A DNA stretch of 35,363 nt from contig JAUXGW010000006.1 in assembly GCA_030621865.1 (NCBI GenBank), positions 1 to 35,363 on the forward strand, given 5' to 3'. The position numbers were made by a program, and so were the translations under genes. The notes under the pieces were generated by a model, which worked only from the letters and a program-made list of their open reading frames with translations, ran no database searches and was not told where the DNA came from. This stretch comes from Actinomycetes bacterium. GTDB taxonomy: Bacteria > Actinomycetota > Acidimicrobiia > Acidimicrobiales > Microtrichaceae. The number at the start of each line of letters is the position of its first letter. Within the stretch, counting starts at the first letter, position 1. This document shows positions 15,593 through 22,240 of the stretch, one piece after another.

Positions 15593-15640
15593 GGATCCTC
15601 CGCCTTACACGGATCCTCCGCCTTACACGGATACGGCCCG
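15569..15640. repeat. Tandem 18-bp repeat carrying a ribosome site and start codon, nrdJ leader
   Basis: Four consecutive 18-bp units (15569-15586, 15587-15604, 15605-15622, 15623-15640). On the minus strand three share CGGAGGATCC followed at once by ATGAAC, ATGAAC or GTGTAA; the fourth and farthest is diverged (GTATCCGTGTAA). Each good unit is thus a Shine-Dalgarno sequence plus a start codon. In the GTGTAA unit the start is followed immediately by a stop. Confidence 0.9.
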
Positions 15641-15694
15641 TGGGGCCGCTCGAACCTTACGGGGATTCTGTTGTGTGGCGAAAGGGGTACAACC

Positions 15695-15703
15695 TGTGGA
15701 TAC
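15695..15703 (-). promoter_or_regulatory. DnaA-box-like site (GTATCCACA)
   Basis: The site differs by one base from the DnaA consensus TTATCCACA. It lies about 145 nt upstream of the nrdJ start codon, in the only gene-poor stretch of the window (about 15593-15900). Confidence 0.4.
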
Positions 15704-15782
15704 TTGTGCATATTCCTGCGCCAGCGGGCGGAACGGGGCACCGTCGCGCCACCGAAGGTGATCGAAGCCGACGAATTCCCGC

Positions 15783-15798
15783 CTGAGTAATCACTCAG
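15783..15798. promoter_or_regulatory. Palindrome CTGAGT-AATC-ACTCAG in the nrdJ/reductase intergenic region
   Basis: A 6-bp perfect inverted repeat with a 4-bp spacer, a usual size for an operator half-site pair. It does not match the NrdR box or the LexA box. No bound regulator can be named. Apart from this, the DnaA-like sites and the leader repeats, I see nothing else in 15593-15900. Confidence 0.35.
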
Positions 15799-15854
15799 TG
15801 CAGTCGGGCTCACCGCATTTGACTGAATCTCATGCTCTTTCCGTGTCCACAGCC

Positions 15855-15875
15855 TGCGGATAACCCTGTGGAAAA
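15855..15875 (-). promoter_or_regulatory. Pair of DnaA-box-like sites (TTTTCCACA and TTATCCGCA)
   Basis: On the minus strand TTTTCCACA (15867-15875) and TTATCCGCA (15855-15863) each differ from TTATCCACA by one base and stand 12 bp apart. A weaker plus-strand copy, GTGTCCACA, is at 15843-15851. They lie just upstream of the reductase start at 15901 and about 300 bp from nrdJ. Confidence 0.45.
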
Positions 15876-15900
15876 CATTTCCTGAAGTACGCTCCGGCGA

Positions 15901-16635
15901 ATGGAGCAACTTCTTGCAGCCGGAGCACCACTCGACGACGTCACAGACGTGTTCGAGGTACTTCACGCCGACCGCGGTCCGGCACCGGACGGCAGACCCT
16001 GGGTGAGCACCAACATGGTGATGAGTGCCGATGGCTCCTACACGAGCGATGGACTCTCCGGCGGCCTGAGCTCTCCGGGCGACAAGGATCTGTTCATGGC
16101 CCTGCGAGCGCTGAGCGACGTGGTTCTGGCCGGAGCCTCCACGGTTCGCAAAGAGGGTTATCACCGGCCGCGGGCTCAGGGCTTTTCCCTGAACGCCCGA
16201 CATCGCGATGGCCAGGAACCTGCACCTACGCTCGTGGTGGTGAGCCGATCGATGGATCTCGGAACCGAGGCTCCAGTACTTTCCGATGACGGACCGAAGC
16301 CCATCATGGCTCACCCCCGCGGCGTCACCCTGCCGCCGGATCTGAGCGGATTGGAGGATCTGGCGGCCGGCGACGACGGCGTCGACATGGTCGAGCTCAT
16401 GTCGGCCCTTCACTCGCGGGGCGTCAGGAGTGTGATCTGTGAAGGAGGGCCGCATCTGCTTGGCCAACTTGCCGCAGACGATCTGATCGACGAGTACAAC
16501 CTGACGCTCGCACCGACTCTGGTTGGCGGCACCGACACCGGCCTGCTCGGTGGATTCAGTGTTGGCCGATCCTTCCACCTGCACCGAGTGCTGCGCGACG
16601 GGGATCACCTCATGCTCTGTTACCGGCGACACTGA
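15901..16635 (+). CDS. RibD C-terminal domain family reductase (pyrimidine reductase/dihydrofolate-reductase-like)
   Basis: A 244-residue single-domain protein of the RibD-C/DHFR-like family, which reduces a pyrimidine or pteridine intermediate with NADPH. Typical features are the N-terminal strand RPWVSTNMVMSADG (substrate pocket), a FMALRALSDVVLAGASTVRKEGY helix-loop for the cofactor, and the C-terminal SVICEGGPHLLGQLAADDLIDEYNLTLAPTLVGG block. The deaminase half of full RibD is absent, so it is not a complete bifunctional riboflavin enzyme. It could act in riboflavin or folate metabolism; mycobacterial RibD-like proteins have weak DHFR activity. The ATG start has no obvious ribosome site. 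It ends 17 bp before the LysM gene on the other strand. Confidence 0.85.
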   Translation: MEQLLAAGAPLDDVTDVFEVLHADRGPAPDGRPWVSTNMVMSADGSYTSDGLSGGLSSPGDKDLFMALRALSDVVLAGASTVRKEGYHRPRAQGFSLNARHRDGQEPAPTLVVVSRSMDLGTEAPVLSDDGPKPIMAHPRGVTLPPDLSGLEDLAAGDDGVDMVELMSALHSRGVRSVICEGGPHLLGQLAADDLIDEYNLTLAPTLVGGTDTGLLGGFSVGRSFHLHRVLRDGDHLMLCYRRH

Positions 16636-16652
16636 GGTCACCGGCTTGGTGC

Positions 16653-17018
16653 TCACCGCGGTGAGGGGATCGCAATCACATCACCCACACGGAGGCTGCC
16701 GAGGCCTCCATTGAGCGCGGCCAGATCGGCGACCGCTTCGCGCCGGTCCACCCCGGGCATGTATCCGCCCGCAATTGACCAGTACGTATCACCGGCACCC
16801 ACACGGATCACCTCACCCGAGGAGATCGGGCGGGTTGGTGCGGGATCACCCAGGTATGAGAACGCAGTCAGGGCGCCGCAGGCGACGATTGTCACCAACA
16901 CCAGCAGAACGGCTGCCCGGCGAATCAAGTAGGTGACGCGGGTTGGCGGATACAACCATGCGAGCGAAGGCTGTGACGGGCGACGGTGAGTGTGTGGAAT
17001 CTGGACTGTTAGGGCCAT
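16653..17018 (-). CDS. LysM-domain single-pass membrane protein, ChiZ/YneA-like SOS cell-division factor
   Basis: A 121-residue protein with a basic cytoplasmic N-terminus (1-34), one transmembrane helix (about 35-56) and an extracellular LysM domain (about 70-118, GDTYWSIA...ALNGG...LRVGDVIAIP) that should bind peptidoglycan. I chose the ATG at 17018 because GGAGA lies 8 nt upstream; in-frame starts farther up are possible. It is divergent from lexA across an array of LexA boxes. That is the arrangement of Bacillus yneA and mycobacterial Rv2719c (ChiZ), DNA-damage-induced proteins that delay division. The role is inferred from architecture and position. Confidence 0.82.
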   Translation of the reverse strand: MALTVQIPHTHRRPSQPSLAWLYPPTRVTYLIRRAAVLLVLVTIVACGALTAFSYLGDPAPTRPISSGEVIRVGAGDTYWSIAGGYMPGVDRREAVADLAALNGGLGSLRVGDVIAIPSPR

Positions 17019-17063
17019 GAGAGAAGTCTCCATTAAGGGTGTGACAGCCACCTGCGAGTCCGT

Positions 17064-17077
17064 CGAACAGTTGTTCC
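17064..17077. promoter_or_regulatory. LexA (SOS) box, LysM-gene proximal
   Basis: CGAACAGTTGTTCC matches CGAAC-N4-GTTCG with one mismatch. It lies 45 bp upstream of the LysM-protein start. A weaker copy, GGAACAGTTGTACT, directly follows at 17078-17091. Confidence 0.8.
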
Positions 17078-17104
17078 GGAACAGTTGTACTGGACCAGTT
17101 ATTC

Positions 17105-17118
17105 CGAACGACTGTTCG
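17105..17118. promoter_or_regulatory. LexA (SOS) box, perfect
   Basis: CGAACGACTGTTCG is a perfect match to CGAAC-N4-GTTCG. It sits in the lexA/LysM intergenic region, 41 bp from the previous box. Confidence 0.88.
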
Positions 17119-17142
17119 AGGCAGCATGATCACCATGTTGTC

Positions 17143-17156
17143 CGAACGACTGTTCG
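17143..17156. promoter_or_regulatory. LexA (SOS) box, perfect duplicate
   Basis: CGAACGACTGTTCG, identical to the box at 17105 including the four central bases, 38 bp away. Confidence 0.88.
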
Positions 17157-17172
17157 ACGTCAAGCACTATTC

Positions 17173-17186
17173 CGAACAAGTGTTCC
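17173..17186. promoter_or_regulatory. LexA (SOS) box, one mismatch
   Basis: CGAACAAGTGTTCC matches the consensus except for the last base. It starts 75 bp upstream of the lexA start codon, where the lexA promoter is expected. Confidence 0.82.
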
Positions 17187-17218
17187 ACCACTTGGAACGA
17201 CTCAGGTGCTACGTTGGT

Positions 17219-17232
17219 CAAACAGGTGTTCG
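17219..17232. promoter_or_regulatory. LexA (SOS) box abutting the lexA ribosome site
   Basis: CAAACAGGTGTTCG has one mismatch. It ends just before the AAGGAGG ribosome site of lexA, so LexA bound here would lie over the start of the transcript or the leader region. Confidence 0.78.
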
Positions 17233-17247
17233 AAGGAGGAATATCAA

Positions 17248-17880
17248 ATGACCGAACAGAATCTCACCCAGCGCCAGCACGACGTACTCACCTACATCGA
17301 CGAGTCGATACGGGACCGTGGATATCCCCCGTCGGTCCGCGAGATCGGCGAAGCCGTGGGCCTGGCCTCACCTTCCTCAGTCCACAATCACCTGCACACA
17401 CTCGAGCGGTTGGGATTCCTGCGCAGGGATCCCACCAAACCGCGCGCCATCGAAGTCACCTCGGACACGGAATCCCAGACCACTGCGGAACGCCGACCGA
17501 CGAGGCACGTGCCGCTCGTGGGAGACGTGGCCGCCGGCACGGGTGTACTCGCTCAGGAACAGGTGGAAGAACTGGTTCCACTGCCATCGGATTTCACGGG
17601 GGACGGCGAGTTGTTCATGCTTCGTGTCCGCGGTGAATCGATGATTGACGCGGGAATTCTCGACGGCGATTTCGTGGTGGCCAGAGTCGAGGCGTCCGCC
17701 CGCAACGGCGACGTGGTGGTCGCCGGAATCCCCGGAGAGGAAGCCACGGTGAAGGGTTACCGCTCCGAAGGCTCCGAAATCGTCCTCGAACCAGCCAACG
17801 AGTCGCTCGAACCAATGCGCTTCCCCGCCAACGACGTGATGCTGTACGGCGTGGTGGTGACCGTACTCAGGAAACTCTGA
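17248..17880 (+). CDS. lexA: LexA repressor, SOS regulon
   Basis: LexA represses DNA-damage genes and cleaves itself when RecA filaments form. The 210-residue protein has an N-terminal winged helix (1-70, with PPSVREIGEAVGLASPSSVHNHL), a linker, and the S24 peptidase domain. The scissile bond is Ala96-Gly97 (VAAGTG), the nucleophile Ser131 (GESMID) and the general base Lys169 (EATVKGY), so self-cleavage should be intact. The ATG at 17248 has AGGAGG 8 nt upstream; the open frame farther up runs through LexA boxes and is not coding. Five good LexA boxes in the upstream region indicate strong autoregulation. It converges with dapD 48 bp downstream. Confidence 0.97.
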   Translation: MTEQNLTQRQHDVLTYIDESIRDRGYPPSVREIGEAVGLASPSSVHNHLHTLERLGFLRRDPTKPRAIEVTSDTESQTTAERRPTRHVPLVGDVAAGTGVLAQEQVEELVPLPSDFTGDGELFMLRVRGESMIDAGILDGDFVVARVEASARNGDVVVAGIPGEEATVKGYRSEGSEIVLEPANESLEPMRFPANDVMLYGVVVTVLRKL

Positions 17881-17900
17881 TCGCCCGGGAAACTCTGATC
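17870..17900. repeat. 13-bp direct repeat at the lexA stop codon
   Basis: GGAAACTCTGATC occurs at 17870-17882 and again at 17888-17900. The first copy spans the last codons and stop of lexA. It looks like a small local duplication in the lexA/dapD convergent gap; no terminator hairpin is visible there. Confidence 0.7.
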
Positions 17901-17928
17901 CAGTTCTGAACCAGTGCCGTGTCAGGCA

Positions 17929-19059
17929 TCAGTTATTGTGGAGTTCCTCGTTGAGGCCTTCAGACCAGGTTCCTTCCCGCGGCAGCGCTTCCACCGAACC
18001 ACTGATGGAGTTCCGGCGGAACAACAGCCCGGGCACACCGCTCAGCGAACCTGCTTTGACAACCTTGCCGTCCGAAGTGGCCACGCGGGTTCCAGCGGTC
18101 AGATAGAGACCGGCCTCCACGATGCAGCCGTTGCCCAGGGATATCCCGACTCCCCCGTTGGCACCGATCAGGCAATCAGAACCGATGCTGATCACTTCCT
18201 TGCCGCCACCCGAGAGGGTACCCATGATTGATGCGCCGCCGCCGACATCGGAGTTCTCTCCGACAACCACGCCTGCACTGATACGCCCTTCAACCATGGA
18301 TGCGCCAAGGGTTCCTGCGTTGAAGTTCACGAATCCCTCGTGCATCACTGTGGTTCCGGAAGCCAGATGTGCGCCCAGCCGCACGCGCGACGCATCAGCG
18401 ATCCGCACTCCGGAAGGAATCACGTAATCCGCCATACGCGGAAACTTGTCGATCCCATTGACCACGAGATGCTCACCTGCGACCGAAGCCTTCGCCTGAG
18501 CCACCGGGAATGACTCCAGGTCACATGGTCCCTGATCGGTCCACACGCAGTTGGCCAGCAGCCCGAACACGCCATCCAGATTCAGACCATGTGGCTGAAC
18601 CGAACGGTGCGAAAGCAGATGCAACCTCAGATAGGCGTCATGAATGTCGACCGGTGCATCGGACAGACCAGAAATGAAAGTCACCACCGGCACTCGTGTG
18701 GTGGGTAATGCACCCTTTGCCGGTGTCTCGGTACCGAGCGCCTCCAGGATCGCCACATTCCGGTGGCCGGGTTTGCCCAGGAACGGAGCGAACCAATGGA
18801 GAATCTCGGCGAAGTGGTCCGCACCCAGACGATATGTGGCCGCACCTGAAGCGTGGCCCAGAACATCGGCCAGAACTGCGGCCGTACGTTCGTTGTCACC
18901 ACAACTCACCGAACCGAACCAGGTGTCGAGTACTGACCCGTCACTGTCCGCGATCGTGGCCAGCCCCACACCGAAAGCGGCCGGTTCGATGTATCCGTCC
19001 TTCTTCATGAGTTCATCGGCAAGGGTGAGAAACTCGTCGGACGATTCTGGAGGAATCAA
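17929..19059 (-). CDS. dapD: Tetrahydrodipicolinate N-succinyltransferase DapD (actinobacterial type)
   Basis: DapD adds succinyl from succinyl-CoA to tetrahydrodipicolinate in lysine and peptidoglycan precursor synthesis. The protein has the actinobacterial N-terminal region (GVGLATIADSDGSVLDTWF) and then a left-handed parallel beta-helix of hexapeptide repeats (about 215-330). The latter includes the conserved GTTVMHEGFVNFNAGTLG loop and ISIGSDCLIGANGGVGISLG. It is longer at the N-terminus than mycobacterial DapD. I prefer TTG at 19059 because AAGGA lies six nt upstream; GTG at 19086 or ATG at 19005 are alternatives. It follows dapE on the same strand after about 130 nt and converges with lexA. 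Confidence 0.92.
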   Translation of the reverse strand: MIPPESSDEFLTLADELMKKDGYIEPAAFGVGLATIADSDGSVLDTWFGSVSCGDNERTAAVLADVLGHASGAATYRLGADHFAEILHWFAPFLGKPGHRNVAILEALGTETPAKGALPTTRVPVVTFISGLSDAPVDIHDAYLRLHLLSHRSVQPHGLNLDGVFGLLANCVWTDQGPCDLESFPVAQAKASVAGEHLVVNGIDKFPRMADYVIPSGVRIADASRVRLGAHLASGTTVMHEGFVNFNAGTLGASMVEGRISAGVVVGENSDVGGGASIMGTLSGGGKEVISIGSDCLIGANGGVGISLGNGCIVEAGLYLTAGTRVATSDGKVVKAGSLSGVPGLLFRRNSISGSVEALPREGTWSEGLNEELHNN

Positions 19060-19187
19060 CTTTCTTCCTTTCGTGGCGGTGTCCACCCACTTCGGTGTGC
19101 ACCCATGACTAGCGGCCCAAGTTAGAACAACGGCCGCCGGAGCCGGGAACGGCCCGGTCGATGCAATCGGTTGAATTCCGGTGGCAG

Positions 19188-20249
19188 TCAGAATCCAACT
19201 TCGATGGCCTCTGTGAGAGCACCGTAGGTTCGCTCGATGCTCTGGCGATCGACACGCTCCTGCGCCGTGTGAGCAAGAGTCGCATCACCCGGACCGAAGT
19301 TGATCGCAGGAATACCCAGCGCGCTGAATCTTGCCACATCGGTCCATCCGAGCTTGGCCCTGACATCGAGGCCCTGCCGCTCGATCATCCCGTTCACGAA
19401 CGGATGATCAGTTGCAGGCCAAGCCGCGTCCGATCGGTCAAGCACCTCGACCGAGTCCCCGTTCTCGAGAACCCCGCCCAGGGAGGAGAGCATGAATTCC
19501 TCGGCCTGTTCGGTGGAGCGGTCCGGCGCGAATCGATGCGTCAGCTGGATCGTCACCTCGTCAGGCACAACATTGCCTGCCAATCCACCTTCGATCGTCA
19601 CAGCCAGGAACGCCTCGTGGTATTCGCAGGCGGCTATCACCGGCCGCCGCGGTTCGTATTCGTTGAGGATGTCCAGGAGATCGCTGAGCCTGTGGATCGC
19701 GTTGCGGCCCATCCATGCCCTCGCAGTGTGGGCGCGGGCCCCGCGCAGTGTGACGTTCATCCTGACGACACCCTGACAGCCAGCCTCGACACTTCCTCCC
19801 GTCGGCTCACCAAGAATCGCCACGTCGCCCATCAGGAGTTCGGGATTGGCCTGGGTGATCTCGATCAGACCGCTGTGTTCTGCCGCAACTTCCTCGCGCG
19901 CATAGAAAACGAAGGACAGATCCACTGGGGGCGCCACCTGGGTTTCGGCGATCCCCAGCATCACGGCCAATCCGCTCTTCATGTCGCTTGAACCGAGGCC
20001 CCACAAAGTGTCTCCATCGATTCGAGGCACGTCATTGTCCTTCGCCGGCACCGTGTCGGTGTGTCCGGCCAGCACAACGCGCCCGGCACGGCCCAACTCT
20101 GTGCGGGCAACGAGATTGTCTCCGACCCGGTGCAACGACAGGTGATCCAGAGAACCGAGACGATCCTCGATCAGACGGACCAGCCCACGTTCGGAGAAAC
20201 TCTCCGAGGGAATGGCGACCAATGACTCGGTCAGTTTGAACAGATCCAC
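19188..20249 (-). CDS. dapE: Succinyl-diaminopimelate desuccinylase DapE
   Basis: DapE is a zinc-dependent M20 peptidase-family enzyme that removes succinate from N-succinyl-LL-diaminopimelate. The 353-residue protein carries the metal-site motifs GHTDTVP (about 72-78), GSSDMKSG (bridging Asp, about 101-108) and the catalytic/metal Glu pair in FVFYAREEV. The dimerisation lid domain lies about 165-275, and a late metal His occurs in the ATLAHTAQE end. The GTG start (20249) follows the stop of the Pro-rich membrane protein by about 20 nt. With dapD, dapC and dapF nearby, the DapE assignment is strong over a generic M20 peptidase. Confidence 0.93.
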   Translation of the reverse strand: MDLFKLTESLVAIPSESFSERGLVRLIEDRLGSLDHLSLHRVGDNLVARTELGRAGRVVLAGHTDTVPAKDNDVPRIDGDTLWGLGSSDMKSGLAVMLGIAETQVAPPVDLSFVFYAREEVAAEHSGLIEITQANPELLMGDVAILGEPTGGSVEAGCQGVVRMNVTLRGARAHTARAWMGRNAIHRLSDLLDILNEYEPRRPVIAACEYHEAFLAVTIEGGLAGNVVPDEVTIQLTHRFAPDRSTEQAEEFMLSSLGGVLENGDSVEVLDRSDAAWPATDHPFVNGMIERQGLDVRAKLGWTDVARFSALGIPAINFGPGDATLAHTAQERVDRQSIERTYGALTEAIEVGF

Positions 20250-20269
20250 GAAACGGATGATCCGAGGCC

Positions 20270-21076
20270 TCAGCGGCCCGCTGGAGGCGGAGGTGCTGAT
20301 GGAGGTGGTGGAGGAGACTCATCCCCCGGTGGTTGTGTTGGAAATGCAGGGGGCTGTGCTGGAGGCGCGGGCTGTGTTGCAGGTGGGGGCTGTGTTGGAG
20401 ATGCAGGGGGCTGTGCTGGAGGCGCGGGCGGCGGATACTGGGGACTCACCGGACCGGGCGTTGATCCCTGCGGTCCGGTGCCCACCGGTGACGGAGCCTG
20501 TGGCGGCACGCCATAGAACGGTTGTGGCTGTGAGTTCCGCTTCTTCCAGTTGCTCCGGCGGACGAGACCCACAATCAGTGCAATCACGGCCAGGAGGATG
20601 AACAGCCCGAATCCACCTCCGCCGGAGACCATCCAGATCAGGGAATTGCCGATCCCGGGATCAGACACCACCACATACTCGTCAAAGGGAGATTCGCTGC
20701 CGCAGGTGATCGAGTACGTCTGATCGACCTCGGTGTCGAAGACCAGAAAATCCACATAGTCAATCTCGTTCACCGAGATGGTCGTTCCGGGGCCGACGGA
20801 GCTGAACCGAATGTCCTCCCCAGATGCGTCCGTACCCTGGCAGACCGCCGAATCGGTCAGGAGGACAACAGCACCGTCCGATGAGGCGACGTAGCTGAGC
20901 GGCGAACCGAAGGGCACGGTGTTCGTGGCCTCGTCAATCAAGTCGGGCAACTCGCTCAGCACGCGAACGCCACCAAACGCGGCGACACCGCAACCTGCGA
21001 GGGCGAGCACGAAGAACACCAGAGATGCCCAGAGCCAACCGGAGGGTGCCTTGGCTGATCCGTTTGTTGTGTTCAT
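20270..21076 (-). CDS. Two-helix membrane protein with Pro-rich cytoplasmic tail
   Basis: I recognise no family. The 268-residue protein has a first membrane helix (about 14-36, WLWASLVFFVLALAGCG), an extracytoplasmic domain of about 110 residues with two cysteines (SAVCQGT, SITCGSE), and a second helix (FGLFILLAVIALIVGLVRR). After a basic stretch comes a Pro/Gln/Ala tail of about 80 residues with two copies of PAPPAQPPA(S/F)PTQPP. Such tails can bind SH3-like or GYF-type partners or cross a crowded envelope, but that is speculative. It sits between dapC and dapE with about 20-nt gaps on each side, which suggests co-transcription. Confidence 0.72.
   Translation of the reverse strand: MNTTNGSAKAPSGWLWASLVFFVLALAGCGVAAFGGVRVLSELPDLIDEATNTVPFGSPLSYVASSDGAVVLLTDSAVCQGTDASGEDIRFSSVGPGTTISVNEIDYVDFLVFDTEVDQTYSITCGSESPFDEYVVVSDPGIGNSLIWMVSGGGGFGLFILLAVIALIVGLVRRSNWKKRNSQPQPFYGVPPQAPSPVGTGPQGSTPGPVSPQYPPPAPPAQPPASPTQPPPATQPAPPAQPPAFPTQPPGDESPPPPPSAPPPPAGR
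20334..20429. repeat. 39-bp direct repeat (period 57 bp) in the Pro-rich tail
   Basis: Copies at 20334-20372 and 20391-20429 differ by one base (A/G), which changes Phe to Ser in PPA(F/S)PTQ. The 57-bp period is 19 codons, so frame is kept. High identity suggests recent duplication or continuing length change. Confidence 0.85.
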
Positions 21077-21097
21077 GGTCTCGATTCTGGCAAATAC

Positions 21098-22240
21098 TCA
21101 GATGGATGTGGAGGATTCGGCACGCTGTTCCACAAGGTCCAGCACCTCGTCGGGCTGAACCACAGCCAGGCGTACATGGTCGTGCCCCGCCGGACCGTAG
21201 AACTCCCCGGGCGATCCGACCACACCGAGTTGTTGCGCCAAGTGGGTCGCCAACGCCCAGGCGTCACCCTTTGGGGCAGGAACCCACAGGTAGAAACCGC
21301 CGTCGGGCAGAGGCGCGGAAAGGCCTTCGGATTCAAGTATCTCCGACAGGCGTTGAAGTCGGGCAAGGTACCGCTTCCGCTGAACCTCCACATGCTCCTG
21401 GTCCCTGAGTGCGGCGACTCCCGCGGCCTGGGCCGGTCCGGGAACCATCAGGCCGCTGTGCTTGCGGACCTCGGATAGATAGTGGACCAGGTCCGGATCA
21501 CCCGCATAGAAGCCAACTCTCAGGCCTGCCAGATTGGAGCGTTTCGAAAGCGACTGCACCGAGAGCACACCGTCGATGCCCTCGGAAAGAATCGTGCGGC
21601 CCGGCTGACCATGGGCCAACATCGGCTCCCCCGACCAGGTGAACTCCACGTAGCACTCATCCGAAAGTACGGGGACTCCCCGCTGTCTCCCCCACTCCGC
21701 TGCCATGGACAGGTCATCGAGGCCACCCGCCGGATTTCCGGGAGTGTTCACCCAGAGACACAGGGCCCTGTCGGCGTCGGCATCCGAGATCGAGTCCAGG
21801 TCGATTCTGAATCGGTCGTCCACGCGTACGGCGACAGCCCGGCATCCGGCCAGTTCTGCGCCCATCGCGTAACTCGGATAGCTGATCTGCGGATACAGCA
21901 CTGTGTCTTTCGAAGGGGACCGCAGCTTCAACCAGTGAGGTATTCCGACCACCAACTCCTTGGTACCCACACATGCGGCCAGATGTGCGGAGTCGATGTG
22001 GAGGCCGAAGCGGCGCTCAAACCATCCGGCGACGGCATCGCGGAACTGATCGGATCCCACAGATGGCGGATAGCCGCGTTCGGCTCCTGATCCGGCAAGT
22101 GCGTCAATCACTGCGTCTGGCGGAGGATCACATGGTGTTCCTATGGACAGATCGACTGCCCCGCCGCTGTGCTCCGCTGCCATCTCGTGAATCGGCACCA
22201 GGCGGTCATAGGGATATGGGGGCGGAACGAAACCGGTCAT
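21098..22240 (-). CDS. dapC: Succinyldiaminopimelate transaminase DapC
   Basis: DapC transfers an amino group from glutamate to N-succinyl-2-amino-6-ketopimelate. The 380-residue fold type I aminotransferase has the substrate loop VDLSIGTPCDPPPDAV, GTKELVVGIPHWL, the PLP-binding WVNTPGNPAGG and VLSDECYVEF, and the Schiff-base Lys in SLSKRSNLAGLRVGF. That last sequence with FVPPPYPYDRL at the N-terminus is characteristic of actinobacterial DapC. Its ATG overlaps the hflX stop (ATGA), so translation is coupled to hflX. With dapD, dapE and dapF it completes the succinylase steps. Confidence 0.93.
   Translation of the reverse strand: MTGFVPPPYPYDRLVPIHEMAAEHSGGAVDLSIGTPCDPPPDAVIDALAGSGAERGYPPSVGSDQFRDAVAGWFERRFGLHIDSAHLAACVGTKELVVGIPHWLKLRSPSKDTVLYPQISYPSYAMGAELAGCRAVAVRVDDRFRIDLDSISDADADRALCLWVNTPGNPAGGLDDLSMAAEWGRQRGVPVLSDECYVEFTWSGEPMLAHGQPGRTILSEGIDGVLSVQSLSKRSNLAGLRVGFYAGDPDLVHYLSEVRKHSGLMVPGPAQAAGVAALRDQEHVEVQRKRYLARLQRLSEILESEGLSAPLPDGGFYLWVPAPKGDAWALATHLAQQLGVVGSPGEFYGPAGHDHVRLAVVQPDEVLDLVEQRAESSTSI

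Noticed and set aside
15569-15640. CRISPR-like short repeats
   Set aside because: The units are contiguous 18-bp tandem copies without unique spacers, and no cas gene is nearby.
15593-15900. Cobalamin (B12) riboswitch upstream of nrdJ
   Set aside because: It would make sense for a B12-dependent enzyme, but I could not find the conserved B12-box or the GGTG/CCCGC core. A covariance search would be needed to exclude a divergent one.
15589-16656. Long minus-strand open frame opposite the RibD-like gene and running into the nrdJ leader
   Set aside because: It is antisense to a clear RibD-C family protein, shows no recognisable domain, and reads through DnaA-like sites and the leader repeats.
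16990-17247. N-terminal extension of LexA
   Set aside because: It would run through several LexA boxes. The ATG at 17248 has a good ribosome site and gives the conserved LexA N-terminus.
17881-17928. Bidirectional terminator between the convergent lexA and dapD genes
   Set aside because: Only a 13-bp direct repeat is visible; no GC-rich hairpin followed by a T-run on either strand.
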